From JBBFMJ01 sp037441225 (GTDB taxonomy: Bacteria > Acidobacteriota > Thermoanaerobaculia > UBA2201): a stretch of DNA of 31,482 nucleotides. The notes below the pieces were generated by a model that saw only the letters and a list, made by a program, of their open reading frames with translations, made no database searches and was not told the DNA's origin. Numbering within the stretch: position 1 is the stretch's first letter; each line of letters begins with the position of its first letter. The stretch is from contig JBBISU010000034.1 in the NCBI GenBank assembly GCA_037441225.1, positions 1 through 31,482 of the forward strand. Direction: 5' to 3'. The position numbers and the translations under genes are program-made. Below are positions 14,004-22,170 of the stretch, piece after piece.

Positions 14004-16711
14004 CAGTCACCGCCTTTCATTTTTCCACCAGAGACAATTACATAAGCTGCAGCTGCAATTGCCACTGGAACTCTAAAAGGAGAGCAAGAGACATAATTAA
14101 AACCAATGTTGTTGAAAAAAGCAATTGATTTTGGGTCTCCACCATGTTCACCACAGACACCAACCTTTAAATTTTTTCTTGTCTTTCTTCCTTTTTCAGT
14201 TCCTATTTTTACAAGTTCTCCAACGCCATTTGTATCAAGGGATTGGAAAAGATCCTCTTTTAATATTTTCAAATCAATATAGTGGTTTACAAATTTATTA
14301 TAATCGTCCCTTGAGATCCCAAAGGTCATCTGGGTTAAATCGTTTGTCCCAAAAGAGAAAAATTCAGCTTTTTCTGCAATTTTATCTGCTACAATACAAG
14401 CTCTTGGAAGTTCAATCATAGTTCCAACTAAATAGCCGATTTTAACTTTTTCTTCTTTCATAACTTCTTCTGCTGTTTTCCTTACCAATTCTTCAAGCAT
14501 TTCAAATTCCTTTTCAATTCCAACAAGAGGTATCATAATTTCTGGAAGAACTTTTATGCCCTTCTTTTTCATCTTGCAAGCAGCCCTTATTATTGCTCTT
14601 ACCTGCATTTCTGCAATTTCTGGATAAGTTATAACAAGACGCACACCCCTATGCCCCATCATTGGATTTGCTTCTTTTAATTCTTCAACTTTTGCTTTTA
14701 TTTTTGAAGCAGGTACATTCATATTTTTTGCTACTTCCTCTATTTGTTCTTCACCATGGGGTAAGAATTCATGGAGAGGTGGGTCCAATAATCTTATTGT
14801 AACTGGCAGTCCGTCCATAACTTCAAAGATTCCCTCAAAATCCTTTTGTTGCAATGGTTCTATTTTTCTTAATGCCTTTTCCCTTTCTTCTTTTGTGGAA
14901 GCAAGAATCATTTCCCTTACAATTGGGATTCTTTCTTTTTCAAAAAACATATGTTCGGTTCTGCAAAGCCCAATCCCTTCTGCTCCCAAAACCCTTGCAT
15001 TCAATGCATCTTCTGGTTTATCTGCATTTGTTCTAATCTTTAATTTTCTATATTTATTACACCAGTTTATAAATTTTTTAAAATATGGATAAAACTTTGC
15101 TTCTGATTCCTTTAAGTCCTTTTTTATTTTTATTCTTAAAATTTCTGATTCTTGTGTAGGAATTTGTCCTTCAAAAACCTCACCAGTTGTCCCATCAATT
15201 GAAATAAAATCGCCTTCCTTAAATCTTTTTCCTTTCACTTCCATATAACCTTCTTCTTCATTTATTTGAAGAGCACCACAGCCAACAACACAGGGTTTTC
15301 CAATCCCCCTTGCCACAACTGCTGCATGGGAAGTCATTCCACCTCTTGCTGTAAGTATCCCCTTTGCAGAATACATACCTGCCACATCTTCTGGCGATGT
15401 TTCAGTTCTCACCAAAATTACATCTTTTTTTTCTTTGGTCATCTCAACTGCTTTTTTTGCAGTAAATGCAATCATACCAGTTGCAGCACCCGGACCAGCA
15501 TTTAAGCCCTTTGCCAGAAGTTTCCCTTCTGCCTCTGCTTTTTTCTTTTCACTTTCCACAAAGGTTGCAGCAAGGACATGGGTTAATAAATGGGGATCAA
15601 CTTGTAAAATTGCATCCTTTTCTGTTATTAAACCCTCTTCTACCATATTAACAGCTATCCTTATTGCTGAAAAACCAGTCCTTTTTCCTGTCCTTGTCTG
15701 AAGCATATAAAGTTTTTTGTCCTGTATTGTAAATTCAATATCTTGCATATCCTTATATCTATTTTCCAAGGTCTTTTTAATCTTTAATAGTTGATCATAT
15801 GCTTCTGGCATAATTTCTTTTAATTTTTTTATTGGCAGGGGAGTCCTTATTCCTGCCACAACATCTTCTCCTTGAGCATTTGTTAAAAATTCACCAAAAA
15901 ATTCTGGGTCACCTGTGGCAGGATTTCTTGTAAAAGCAACACCTGTTGCAGAGGTCTCTCCCATATTTCCAAAGACCATTGTTTGAACATTTACGGCAGT
16001 TCCCAAATCATCAGAGATTTTATTTTGTCTTCTATAAACCTTTGCCCTTTCATTGTTCCAGGATAAAAAGACAGCTTCTATTGCTCCCCATAATTGTTTT
16101 TTTGGATCTGTAGGCAGTTCTTCTTTTGAAATTTCTTTAACTTTTTTTAAAGATTCTTTGCAAATTTCCTTTAAAGCAACTTCATTTAATTCTGAATCTA
16201 ACTTTACATTATATTTTTTCTTTGTTTTTTCCAAAATTTCTTCAATTTCAATTCTTGGAACACCCATAACAACATCAGCATACATCATAATAAATCTTCT
16301 AAAACAGTCATAAGCAAAACGCGGATTGCCTGTTTTTTTTGCAAGACCTTCTGTGGTTTCCCAGTTTAATCCAAGATTTAATATAGTGTCCATCATCCCG
16401 GGCATAGAAACAGGGGCACCAGAGCGAACAGATACAAGCAAAGGATCTTTTACATCACCAAACTTTGCTCCTACTTCTTTCTCCAACTTCTTTAAAGCAT
16501 TTTTAACTTCTTCTTTTAAGCCAGGAGGAATTTTGCCTTTATTTTTATAATAATATGTACAAGCTTTTGTGGAAATTGTAAAGCCAGGAGGCACAGGGAT
16601 TTTTAAATTTGTCATTTCTGCAAGCCCTGCTCCTTTCCCTCCTAAGAGGGCTTTCATTGTTCCTTTTCCATCGGCTTTTTTCCCACCAAAAAAATAGACA
16701 TACTTTTCCAT
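14003..16711 (-). CDS. ppdK: Pyruvate, phosphate dikinase
   Basis: A 902-residue PPDK. The N-terminal ATP-grasp domain begins GGKGAGLAEM (24-33) with VSVRSGAPVSMPGMMDTILNLG signature split over 93-114. The swivelling phosphohistidine domain has GGMTSHAA with H462 as the phosphocarrier. The C-terminal pyruvate/PEP domain has GHRGVRL (686-692) and the catalytic cysteine in GVCGEHGGDP (C853). The enzyme interconverts pyruvate, ATP and Pi with PEP, AMP and PPi, typical of PPi-linked anaerobic glycolysis or gluconeogenesis. AAGGAG is 6 nt before the ATG. It is slightly longer than the usual 875-890 residues. It transcribes divergently from hisS and overlaps the RCK gene downstream. Confidence 0.97.
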   Translation of the reverse strand: MEKYVYFFGGKKADGKGTMKALLGGKGAGLAEMTNLKIPVPPGFTISTKACTYYYKNKGKIPPGLKEEVKNALKKLEKEVGAKFGDVKDPLLVSVRSGAPVSMPGMMDTILNLGLNWETTEGLAKKTGNPRFAYDCFRRFIMMYADVVMGVPRIEIEEILEKTKKKYNVKLDSELNEVALKEICKESLKKVKEISKEELPTDPKKQLWGAIEAVFLSWNNERAKVYRRQNKISDDLGTAVNVQTMVFGNMGETSATGVAFTRNPATGDPEFFGEFLTNAQGEDVVAGIRTPLPIKKLKEIMPEAYDQLLKIKKTLENRYKDMQDIEFTIQDKKLYMLQTRTGKRTGFSAIRIAVNMVEEGLITEKDAILQVDPHLLTHVLAATFVESEKKKAEAEGKLLAKGLNAGPGAATGMIAFTAKKAVEMTKEKKDVILVRTETSPEDVAGMYSAKGILTARGGMTSHAAVVARGIGKPCVVGCGALQINEEEGYMEVKGKRFKEGDFISIDGTTGEVFEGQIPTQESEILRIKIKKDLKESEAKFYPYFKKFINWCNKYRKLKIRTNADKPEDALNARVLGAEGIGLCRTEHMFFEKERIPIVREMILASTKEEREKALRKIEPLQQKDFEGIFEVMDGLPVTIRLLDPPLHEFLPHGEEQIEEVAKNMNVPASKIKAKVEELKEANPMMGHRGVRLVITYPEIAEMQVRAIIRAACKMKKKGIKVLPEIMIPLVGIEKEFEMLEELVRKTAEEVMKEEKVKIGYLVGTMIELPRACIVADKIAEKAEFFSFGTNDLTQMTFGISRDDYNKFVNHYIDLKILKEDLFQSLDTNGVGELVKIGTEKGRKTRKNLKVGVCGEHGGDPKSIAFFNNIGFNYVSCSPFRVPVAIAAAAYVIVSGGKMKGGD

Positions 16712-16741
16712 ATTTGTCTCCTTTTATAAATTTATTTAAAT

Positions 16742-16747
16742 ATTATA
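16742..16747 (-). promoter_or_regulatory. ppdK -10 element (TATAAT)
   Basis: A perfect TATAAT on the minus strand, 30 bp upstream of the ppdK ATG, implying a short leader of about 24 nt that contains the AAGGAG site. The expected -35 position reads TTTAAA, so it is weakly supported on that side. Confidence 0.45.
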
Positions 16748-17004
16748 ATTTAATTTTGAAAAAATTTAAAGAGCAATTTAGGAAAGATTTTTCTTAAAAG
16801 AATTCTTACTCTTTTGCCTTTTCTGCTATAGATAACTATACAAATTCACTTCCCCATAGGAAAATAAAATTGGCAATATTTAGGTTAAAAAGTTCTCCTT
16901 TGCTCGTTTTTTCTTCTATATTTTATAATTTGTACAAAATTTGAACAAAATTTTAGTATAATTCTTGAAGGACAAAAACCTGTTGCCACAGCCATATATT
17001 TGTC

Positions 17005-17033
17005 TTGATTTATTCAATATTTATTGGTATTAT
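17005..17033 (+). promoter_or_regulatory. hisS operon promoter (TTGATT-N17-TATTAT)
   Basis: TTGATT at 17005-17010, a 17-bp spacer and TATTAT at 17028-17033. The start of transcription would fall near 17040, leaving about 28 nt before the ATG with GAAGGA as ribosome site. Confidence 0.65.
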
Positions 17034-17067
17034 AAAATTTAAATGAAATTTTTAATAGAAGGATTTT

Positions 17068-18312
17068 ATGGTTTCAAATGTTAAAGGAATGAGGGATATA
17101 ATCCCTCCAACCTCTTTTTTGTGGAACAAGGTTGAAGAAATTGCAATAAAGACCTTTACTGGCTATGGGTACCTTGAAATAAGAACTCCAATTGTTGAGT
17201 ATCTGGAACTTTTCCAGAGATCAATTGGAGAAGATACTGAAATTGTAAATAAAGAGATGTATGTTTTCAAAGACAGAAAGGGAAGAGATCTAGCACTGCG
17301 CCCTGAAGGAACTGCGCCTGTTGCAAGGGCATACCTTACAACAGAACTTAAAAATCAAATCCATCCTTTGCGCCTTTTTTATTTAGGACCTATGTTTAGA
17401 TATGAAAGACCGCAAAAGGGGAGGTTCAGACAATTCTATCAAATTGGAGTGGAACTTTTAGGGCTCCCAAATCCAGAAGCAGATGGGGAAATGTTAGAAA
17501 TACTTATAAGTTTTTTGAAAAATTTAAAGTTTAAGGATTTGAATGTTTTTATAAATTCTGTGGGATGTGAAAAATGCAGATCTTCTTTTGTAGAAGAGTT
17601 AAAAAAAGTTTTGGAAGGGAAAAAAGAAAATTTATGTGAAAATTGTAAGGAAAGATTGACAAAAAACCCTTTGAGAATCTTAGATTGTAAAGAAGAAAGT
17701 TGTCAATTTGTTAAAGAAGAAACTCCTTCTATATCTAAATTTTTATGTGATGAATGCAAAGAGCATTTTGAAAAGACATTAAATTTGTTAGAGAATTTAC
17801 ATATACCCTATGAAATAAGCAATTATTTAGTAAGGGGGCTTGATTATTATACAAGGACAGTTTTTGAGGTTATCTCAAAAGAACTTGGAGCACAAAATGC
17901 AATTTGTGGTGGAGGAAGGTATAATAAACTTATCTCTGATTTAGGAGGACCCCTTGTTCCAGGGATTGGCTTTGCGATTGGAGAAGATCGCCTAATTGAA
18001 ATCCTTCCTCAAAAATTTATTGAAGAAAATTCTTTTATAATTGATTATTATGTTATTCCTGTAAGTGAAAATGAAATATCTTTTTGCTTCCACATTGCAC
18101 AGGGTATAAGAAGGGGTGGATTTAAAGCAGTGGTATATTTGGAAAATAAAGGTTTGAAAAAGGGATTAAAAACTGCCTCACAAGCAAAAGCAAAAAATGC
18201 AATAATAATTGGTGAAGAAGAAATTAAAAATGGTTATTTAGTTATAAAAGATTTAGAAAGTGGCGAACAAATAGTAAAAAATATTCAGAATTTCTTTGAG
18301 GGATTTAAATGA
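17068..18312 (+). CDS. hisS: Histidyl-tRNA synthetase
   Basis: A 414-residue class II synthetase that charges tRNA-His. Motifs: GMRDIIPP (7-14), motif 1 region ending EIRTPIVE (37-44), motif 2 RYERPQKGRFRQFYQIGVE (111-129), the histidine-specific LVRGLDYYTRTVFEV (254-268), GGGRYN (281-286) and motif 3 GIGFAIGEDR (299-308). The insertion domain carries paired cysteines (C167/C170, C190/C193, C207/C212, C227/C230), common in HisRS of this type. The C-terminal anticodon-binding domain runs from about 325 to 414. ATG 17068 follows GAAGGATTTT. It overlaps aspS as ATGA, so the two are co-translated. Confidence 0.97.
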   Translation: MVSNVKGMRDIIPPTSFLWNKVEEIAIKTFTGYGYLEIRTPIVEYLELFQRSIGEDTEIVNKEMYVFKDRKGRDLALRPEGTAPVARAYLTTELKNQIHPLRLFYLGPMFRYERPQKGRFRQFYQIGVELLGLPNPEADGEMLEILISFLKNLKFKDLNVFINSVGCEKCRSSFVEELKKVLEGKKENLCENCKERLTKNPLRILDCKEESCQFVKEETPSISKFLCDECKEHFEKTLNLLENLHIPYEISNYLVRGLDYYTRTVFEVISKELGAQNAICGGGRYNKLISDLGGPLVPGIGFAIGEDRLIEILPQKFIEENSFIIDYYVIPVSENEISFCFHIAQGIRRGGFKAVVYLENKGLKKGLKTASQAKAKNAIIIGEEEIKNGYLVIKDLESGEQIVKNIQNFFEGFK

Positions 18313-20000
18313 GAAAATATTGTGGCTTTGTTTCAAAAGAAGATTTAGGGAAAGAATTAACTCTTTATGGATGGGTTGATTTTTTAAGAGATGTGGGGAA
18401 TTTGAAGTTTATAATTTTAAGGGACAGAGAAGGAATTGTTCAAATTGTTGCAGATAAAGGGAAAATTAAAGAAGAGGTTTTTTCAATTGTAAAATCTTTG
18501 GGCTTGGAAGATTGTATAAAAATTAAAGGAGAAGTAGTTTTAAGGGATGAAAAAAATATAAATCCAAAGATGAAAACAGGTGAAGTTGAAGTATTATTAA
18601 AGGAAATTGAAATTCTTTCAAAATCAGAAACTCTGCCCTTTACAATTGAAGAAGATGTAAAAGCACAAGAAAATTTAAGGTTTCAATATAGGTATCTGGA
18701 TTTGAGAAGGAAAAAAATGCAAGAGGTTTTAAAGTTAAGGCATCTGGCACTTCAAAAAACAAGAAATTACCTTTCTGAAAAGGGCTTTTGGGAAATTGAA
18801 ACACCAATCCTGACAAAATCAACACCAGAAGGGGCAAGGGATTTTTTAGTTCCTTCAAGGCTTCAAAAAGGAAAGTTTTATGCCCTTCCTCAAAGTCCAC
18901 AACTTTTCAAACAATTATGTATGGTAGCAGGGATTGACAGGTATTTTCAAATTGCCAGATGCTTCAGGGATGAGGATTTAAGAGCAGACAGACAACCAGA
19001 ATTTACTCAAATAGATATTGAAGCCTCTTTTATAAATGAGGAATTTATATTTGATTTAATAGAAGGGCTTTTGATTGAACTTTTTTCTTTAATTGATTTA
19101 AAGATTGAAAAGAATTTTCCAAGGTTAAAATTTAAAGAAGCAATGGAAAAATATGGAACTGACAAGCCAGATTTAAGGATTCCTTTAGAGATAAAAAATT
19201 TGAAAGAAAATTTATCTGAAAATACCTATTGTATAAATTTTCCAAAGCCAAATTTTTCAAGGAAAGAATTGGATCTTTTAAAGGAAAGGGCAGAAAAAGA
19301 AAAGTTAAAATTTTCTTATATTAAATGGGAAGGGGATTTTCCAAAAAGTAATTTGATAAATATCTATGGAGAAGAAAAGATAAAAAATTTAAAAAATTAT
19401 TTAAATACAGATAATCAGGATTTGACAATTGTTGTTTCTGGTGAAAATTCATTAAAATTTTTAGGTGAAATAAGAATTGAAAAAGGAAAGGAAAAAGGGT
19501 TTTTTATAGAGGGCTTCAAACCTTTATGGATTTTTGATTTTCCCCTTCTTGAATGGAACGATGAAGAAAAAAGGTGGGATCCCTGCCACCATCCTTTTAC
19601 AAGCCCAACAGAAGATACACTTAATTTTTTAGAAAAAGAACCAGAAAAGGTTAAGGCAAGGGCTTATGACATTGTTTTAAATGGTTATGAAATTGGTGGT
19701 GGGTCAATAAGGATAAATAAAAGCAATGTCCAAAGACGGCTTTTTAATGTCATTGGAATTTCAGAAGAAAAAGCAAAAGAGAAGTTTGGATTTCTTTTAG
19801 AAGCTTTTAAATATGGAGCACCACCTCATGGCGGAATTGCTATGGGTTTTGATAGGATTGTTATGCTTCTGGCAGGACTTCAATCAATCAGGGATTGCAT
19901 TCCTTTTCCAAAAACAACAGCAGGAACCTGCCTTTTAACTTCCTCCCCATCAGAGGTTGAAGAAAAACAATTAAAAGAGTTGGGGATAAAATTAGAATAA
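18309..20000 (+). CDS. aspS: Aspartyl-tRNA synthetase (bacterial type)
   Basis: A 563-residue enzyme, slightly shorter than the usual 580-600. Domains: N-terminal OB-fold anticodon-binding (1-105, with GWVDFLRD and ILRDREGIVQIV), catalytic core (from about 118, with FRFQYRYLDLRR-like FQYRYLDLRR at 125-134, motif 2 FQIARCFRDEDLRADRQPEF at 213-232), inserted GAD domain (about 265-400) and motif 3 GIAMGFDRIVML (509-520). The residue in the position distinguishing tRNA-Asp-only from Asp/Asn enzymes in some bacteria is V29 (RDVG), not the His of non-discriminating forms; this hints at discriminating behaviour but is weak. The start overlaps the hisS stop by 4 bp. The hisS-aspS pair is a common arrangement. 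Confidence 0.97.
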   Translation: MRKYCGFVSKEDLGKELTLYGWVDFLRDVGNLKFIILRDREGIVQIVADKGKIKEEVFSIVKSLGLEDCIKIKGEVVLRDEKNINPKMKTGEVEVLLKEIEILSKSETLPFTIEEDVKAQENLRFQYRYLDLRRKKMQEVLKLRHLALQKTRNYLSEKGFWEIETPILTKSTPEGARDFLVPSRLQKGKFYALPQSPQLFKQLCMVAGIDRYFQIARCFRDEDLRADRQPEFTQIDIEASFINEEFIFDLIEGLLIELFSLIDLKIEKNFPRLKFKEAMEKYGTDKPDLRIPLEIKNLKENLSENTYCINFPKPNFSRKELDLLKERAEKEKLKFSYIKWEGDFPKSNLINIYGEEKIKNLKNYLNTDNQDLTIVVSGENSLKFLGEIRIEKGKEKGFFIEGFKPLWIFDFPLLEWNDEEKRWDPCHHPFTSPTEDTLNFLEKEPEKVKARAYDIVLNGYEIGGGSIRINKSNVQRRLFNVIGISEEKAKEKFGFLLEAFKYGAPPHGGIAMGFDRIVMLLAGLQSIRDCIPFPKTTAGTCLLTSSPSEVEEKQLKELGIKLE

Positions 20001-20007
20001 GATAATT

Positions 20008-21153
20008 ATGAAGATACCCATTTATTTGGATTATAACGCTACAACACCTGTTGATCAAAGGGTCTTAGATGAGATGCTCCCATATTTTAATTTAAAATAC
20101 GGAAATCCCTCTTCTTCTCATTTGATAGGTGAAATTTCAAGGGAAGCAGTGGGAAAAGCAAGGCAGAAAATTGCACAAAATTTAGGAATTGAATCTTCTA
20201 ATGTTTTTTTTACCTCAGGTGCAACAGAATCAAATAATATAGTACTTTTTGGAGTTGCCTTTGGATTTCAAAATAAAGGAAATCACATTATTTCTCAAAA
20301 GACAGAACACCCTTCTGTTTTAGAGCCATTAAAAGAACTTCAAAGGTTGGGTTTTAAAATTACTTTGCTTGATGTAGATTCCTATGGAATTATTGATTTG
20401 GATGAACTAAAAAAAGCAATTACCCCAAAAACAATTTTAATTTCAATTATGCATGCAAATAATGAAACAGGGACCTTGCAGCCAATTGAAGAGATTTCAA
20501 AGATAGCAAAAGAGCATAATATTTTATTTCATACTGATTTGTCTCAATCATTGGGTAAGGAAATCTTAAATTTAAAGGAAATCCCTGCACAATTTTTTAG
20601 TTTTTCAGCTCATAAATTGTATGGACCAAAGGGAGTAGGGCTTTTAGTTATAAAAGAGGAAAATTTGCAAAGTAAATTGAGGCCCTCAAGTTATGGAGGA
20701 GGACAGGAAAGAAATTTAAGGCCTGGCACTTTAAATGTTCCTTTAATTGTAGGGATGGCAAAGGCAATTGAAATCTCAAAAGAGTTAATGGAAGAAGAAA
20801 AGAAAAAATTAAAAGATTTTTCTGATTATTTTTATGAATTTTTAAAAAGTTCAATAGAAAATATAAAATTAAATGGCCACCCTGAAAAGAGATTAAAAAA
20901 TACCTTAAATTTAAGTGTTAAAGGAATTGATGGTAATTTGCTTGTTCAAAATGTAAGAGAAGTATGCTTTTCAACAGGTTCTGCTTGCCATTCTGATGAA
21001 AAGTTTATCTCTTATGTATTGGAAGCAATGGGGGTTGAAAAAGAATATGCAATTGGTGCTTTAAGGTTTAGCTTTGGAAGGTTTTGCACAAAAGAAGAAG
21101 TGGAATTTGCAGCAGAAAAAATTAAAGAAGGGATTTTAATTTTAAAAAAATAA
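20008..21153 (+). CDS. Cysteine desulfurase (NifS/IscS type)
   Basis: A 381-residue PLP enzyme that removes sulfur from cysteine for Fe-S clusters and thio-modification of tRNA. N-terminal YLDYNATTP (6-14), GNPSSSH (32-38), GATESNN (71-77), H101, the cofactor aspartate in HTDLSQS (D177), Schiff-base lysine in SFSAHKLYGPKG (K203), RPGTLNV (238-244) and active-site cysteine in STGSACHS (C327) with an extended loop of class I type. It starts 7 bp after aspS with a weak ribosome site. No IscU, MnmA or regulator follows, so iscS, nifS or a tRNA-dedicated role cannot be separated; the location behind two tRNA synthetases fits tRNA modification. Confidence 0.93.
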   Translation: MKIPIYLDYNATTPVDQRVLDEMLPYFNLKYGNPSSSHLIGEISREAVGKARQKIAQNLGIESSNVFFTSGATESNNIVLFGVAFGFQNKGNHIISQKTEHPSVLEPLKELQRLGFKITLLDVDSYGIIDLDELKKAITPKTILISIMHANNETGTLQPIEEISKIAKEHNILFHTDLSQSLGKEILNLKEIPAQFFSFSAHKLYGPKGVGLLVIKEENLQSKLRPSSYGGGQERNLRPGTLNVPLIVGMAKAIEISKELMEEEKKKLKDFSDYFYEFLKSSIENIKLNGHPEKRLKNTLNLSVKGIDGNLLVQNVREVCFSTGSACHSDEKFISYVLEAMGVEKEYAIGALRFSFGRFCTKEEVEFAAEKIKEGILILKK

Positions 21154-21185
21154 AAATATCCAGGAGGGGGGGCTCCTGGATATTT
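21154..21185 (+). terminator. Strong perfect hairpin after the desulfurase gene
   Basis: Starts directly after the stop codon. AAATATCCAGGAG (21154-21166), six G's in the loop (21167-21172) and CTCCTGGATATTT (21173-21185) form a perfect 13-bp stem. The right arm ends in TTT but no longer U-run follows (next bases GGGC), so it is an atypical intrinsic terminator or an mRNA 3'-end stabiliser. The loop and left arm together give seven consecutive G's and an AGGAGG-like sequence. Confidence 0.6.
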
Positions 21186-21212
21186 GGGCTTGTAAATCTG
21201 AAAGGAGGCTGT

Positions 21213-21323
21213 ATGAAGCTTTCAATAATTATTACGAAATTAAAATTCAAAGCGTTTATTTTAAAAATATGTTATAATTATTTTGGAGGAAATTATGTTA
21301 AAAGCAAAGGGATCACTTTTTAA
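21213..21323 (+). CDS. Possible 36-codon leader ORF
   Basis: ATG at 21213 is preceded by AAAGGAGG at 4-nt spacing, a better ribosome site than many genes here. The frame encodes 36 residues starting MKLSIIITKLKFKAFILKIC, a basic hydrophobic peptide, and ends 29 bp inside the next gene in another frame. It could be a translated leader that controls access to the downstream start, or a chance frame behind a leftover ribosome site. No homology is recognised. Confidence 0.25.
   Translation: MKLSIIITKLKFKAFILKICYNYFGGNYVKSKGITF
21270..21278 (+). promoter_or_regulatory. Extended -10 (TGT-TATAAT) before the TIGR02265-like gene
   Basis: TGTTATAAT is identical to the recA element. A start near 21285 would leave only about 10 nt, containing GGAGG, before the ATG at 21295. 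There is no recognisable -35 at 17 bp. Confidence 0.5.
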
Positions 21324-21852
21324 AGGCACTTTAAAGTATGTTAAAGAAAGGTTTGGTGAAGCAAAAATTGAAGAGATAAAAAGTAAGGTACCTGGGGAAG
21401 TTAAGGATTTTTTAAAAAAAACAATCTTAGATTCTTCCTTTTACCCTGCCAGTTATTTAGTTGCAATAAACGAAGCAATTATCTCACCAAGTGATCCAGA
21501 AGCAATTAAAATCTATAAAGAAATTGGAAGATTTAGTGGAGATTCTGCCTATCATGGAATTTATAAACTCCTTTTTATGGTTGCAAGTACTAAATTTATG
21601 GTTTCAAGAGCACCACAGGTCTGGAAGACCTATTATAGCCAGGGAAATTTAAAAATGGAAATGAAAGAAGGAAATAATGCCCAAATCTTTATTTTTAATT
21701 CAGGTATTGATCATACAAGTCTATGTCTGAGGATAGAAGGTTTTATGGAAAGAATAATTGAATTGACTGGTGGGAAAAATCCTAAATCAAACCATTTAAA
21801 ATGTTTTTCAAAAGGCTTTGATGTAGAAGAATGGCTTATAAGTTGGGAATAA
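21295..21852 (+). CDS. TIGR02265/DUF2378-like protein
   Basis: A 185-residue soluble protein that follows the layout I associate with the TIGR02265 (DUF2378) family best known from myxobacteria: KGSLFKGTLKYVKERFGE at the N-terminus, LDSSFYPASYLVAINEAI (45-62), IYKEIGRFSGDSAYHGIYKLLF (73-94), RAPQVWKTYYSQGNLKME (105-122) and a C-terminal HLKCFSKGFDVEEWLISWE. The fold may be related to V4R/heme-NO-binding type sensors; no ligand is proven. ATG at 21295 with GGAGG five bases before is preferred to the in-frame TTG at 21283, which overlaps that site. It precedes GYD and Memo genes in the same orientation. Confidence 0.65.
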   Translation: MLKAKGSLFKGTLKYVKERFGEAKIEEIKSKVPGEVKDFLKKTILDSSFYPASYLVAINEAIISPSDPEAIKIYKEIGRFSGDSAYHGIYKLLFMVASTKFMVSRAPQVWKTYYSQGNLKMEMKEGNNAQIFIFNSGIDHTSLCLRIEGFMERIIELTGGKNPKSNHLKCFSKGFDVEEWLISWE

Positions 21853-21872
21853 AAATAATTTAAGGAGGTTTT

Positions 21873-22169
21873 ATGGCAACTTTTATTTTAATGACAAAAC
21901 TTTCACCTGAGGTAACAAAGGATTTAAAACAAAGAGAAAAAATAGGGAAAGAATGGAAAGCAAAAGTTAAAGAAAAATGCCCAGAAGTAAAATTTATATC
22001 CCATTATGCTTTACTTGGCCCTTATGATTTTATGGATATTTATGAGGCACCAAATGAAGAAATTGCAGCAAAGGTTTCAATGATAACCTTATCTTCTGGT
22101 GCTTTAAAAGCAGAAAGCTGGACAGCAATTCCTTACAATAAATTTTTACAACTTGTAAAAGAAGTATAG
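21873..22169 (+). CDS. GYD domain-containing protein
   Basis: A 98-residue protein with the GYD family (ferredoxin-like alpha/beta) pattern: FILMTKLSPEVTKDLKQRE, then KFISHYALLGPYDFMDIYEAPNEEIAAKVSMITLSSGALKAESWTAIP split over residues 40-87. Here GPYD takes the place of the name-giving GYD. Function of the family is unknown; members resemble small dimeric ligand-binding or monooxygenase-like proteins. AAGGAGG lies at ideal spacing from the ATG. It begins 20 bp after the TIGR02265-like gene and ends 1 bp before the Memo-like gene. Confidence 0.85.
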   Translation: MATFILMTKLSPEVTKDLKQREKIGKEWKAKVKEKCPEVKFISHYALLGPYDFMDIYEAPNEEIAAKVSMITLSSGALKAESWTAIPYNKFLQLVKEV

Positions 22170-22170
22170 A

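Larger units (their letters stand above)
16712..17067. other. Divergent promoter region between ppdK and hisS
   Basis: 356 bp without a gene. It contains the ppdK -10 at 16742-16747 (minus) and the hisS promoter at 17005-17033 (plus). Another TATAAT (plus, about 16958-16963) has no acceptable -35. None of the intergenic palindromes or ACGGACA arrays seen elsewhere is present, and no T-box signature is recognised upstream of hisS. About 16790-16950 shows nothing I can name. Confidence 0.7.

Noticed and set aside
16950..16970. Second promoter (TATAAT) in the ppdK-hisS gap
   Set aside because: No -35-like hexamer at 16-18 bp and no TG extension; an AT-rich region yields such hexamers by chance.
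16712..17067. T-box or other riboswitch upstream of hisS
   Set aside because: No T-box sequence or antiterminator-terminator pair was recognised, and the promoter at 17005-17033 leaves a leader of only about 28 nt.
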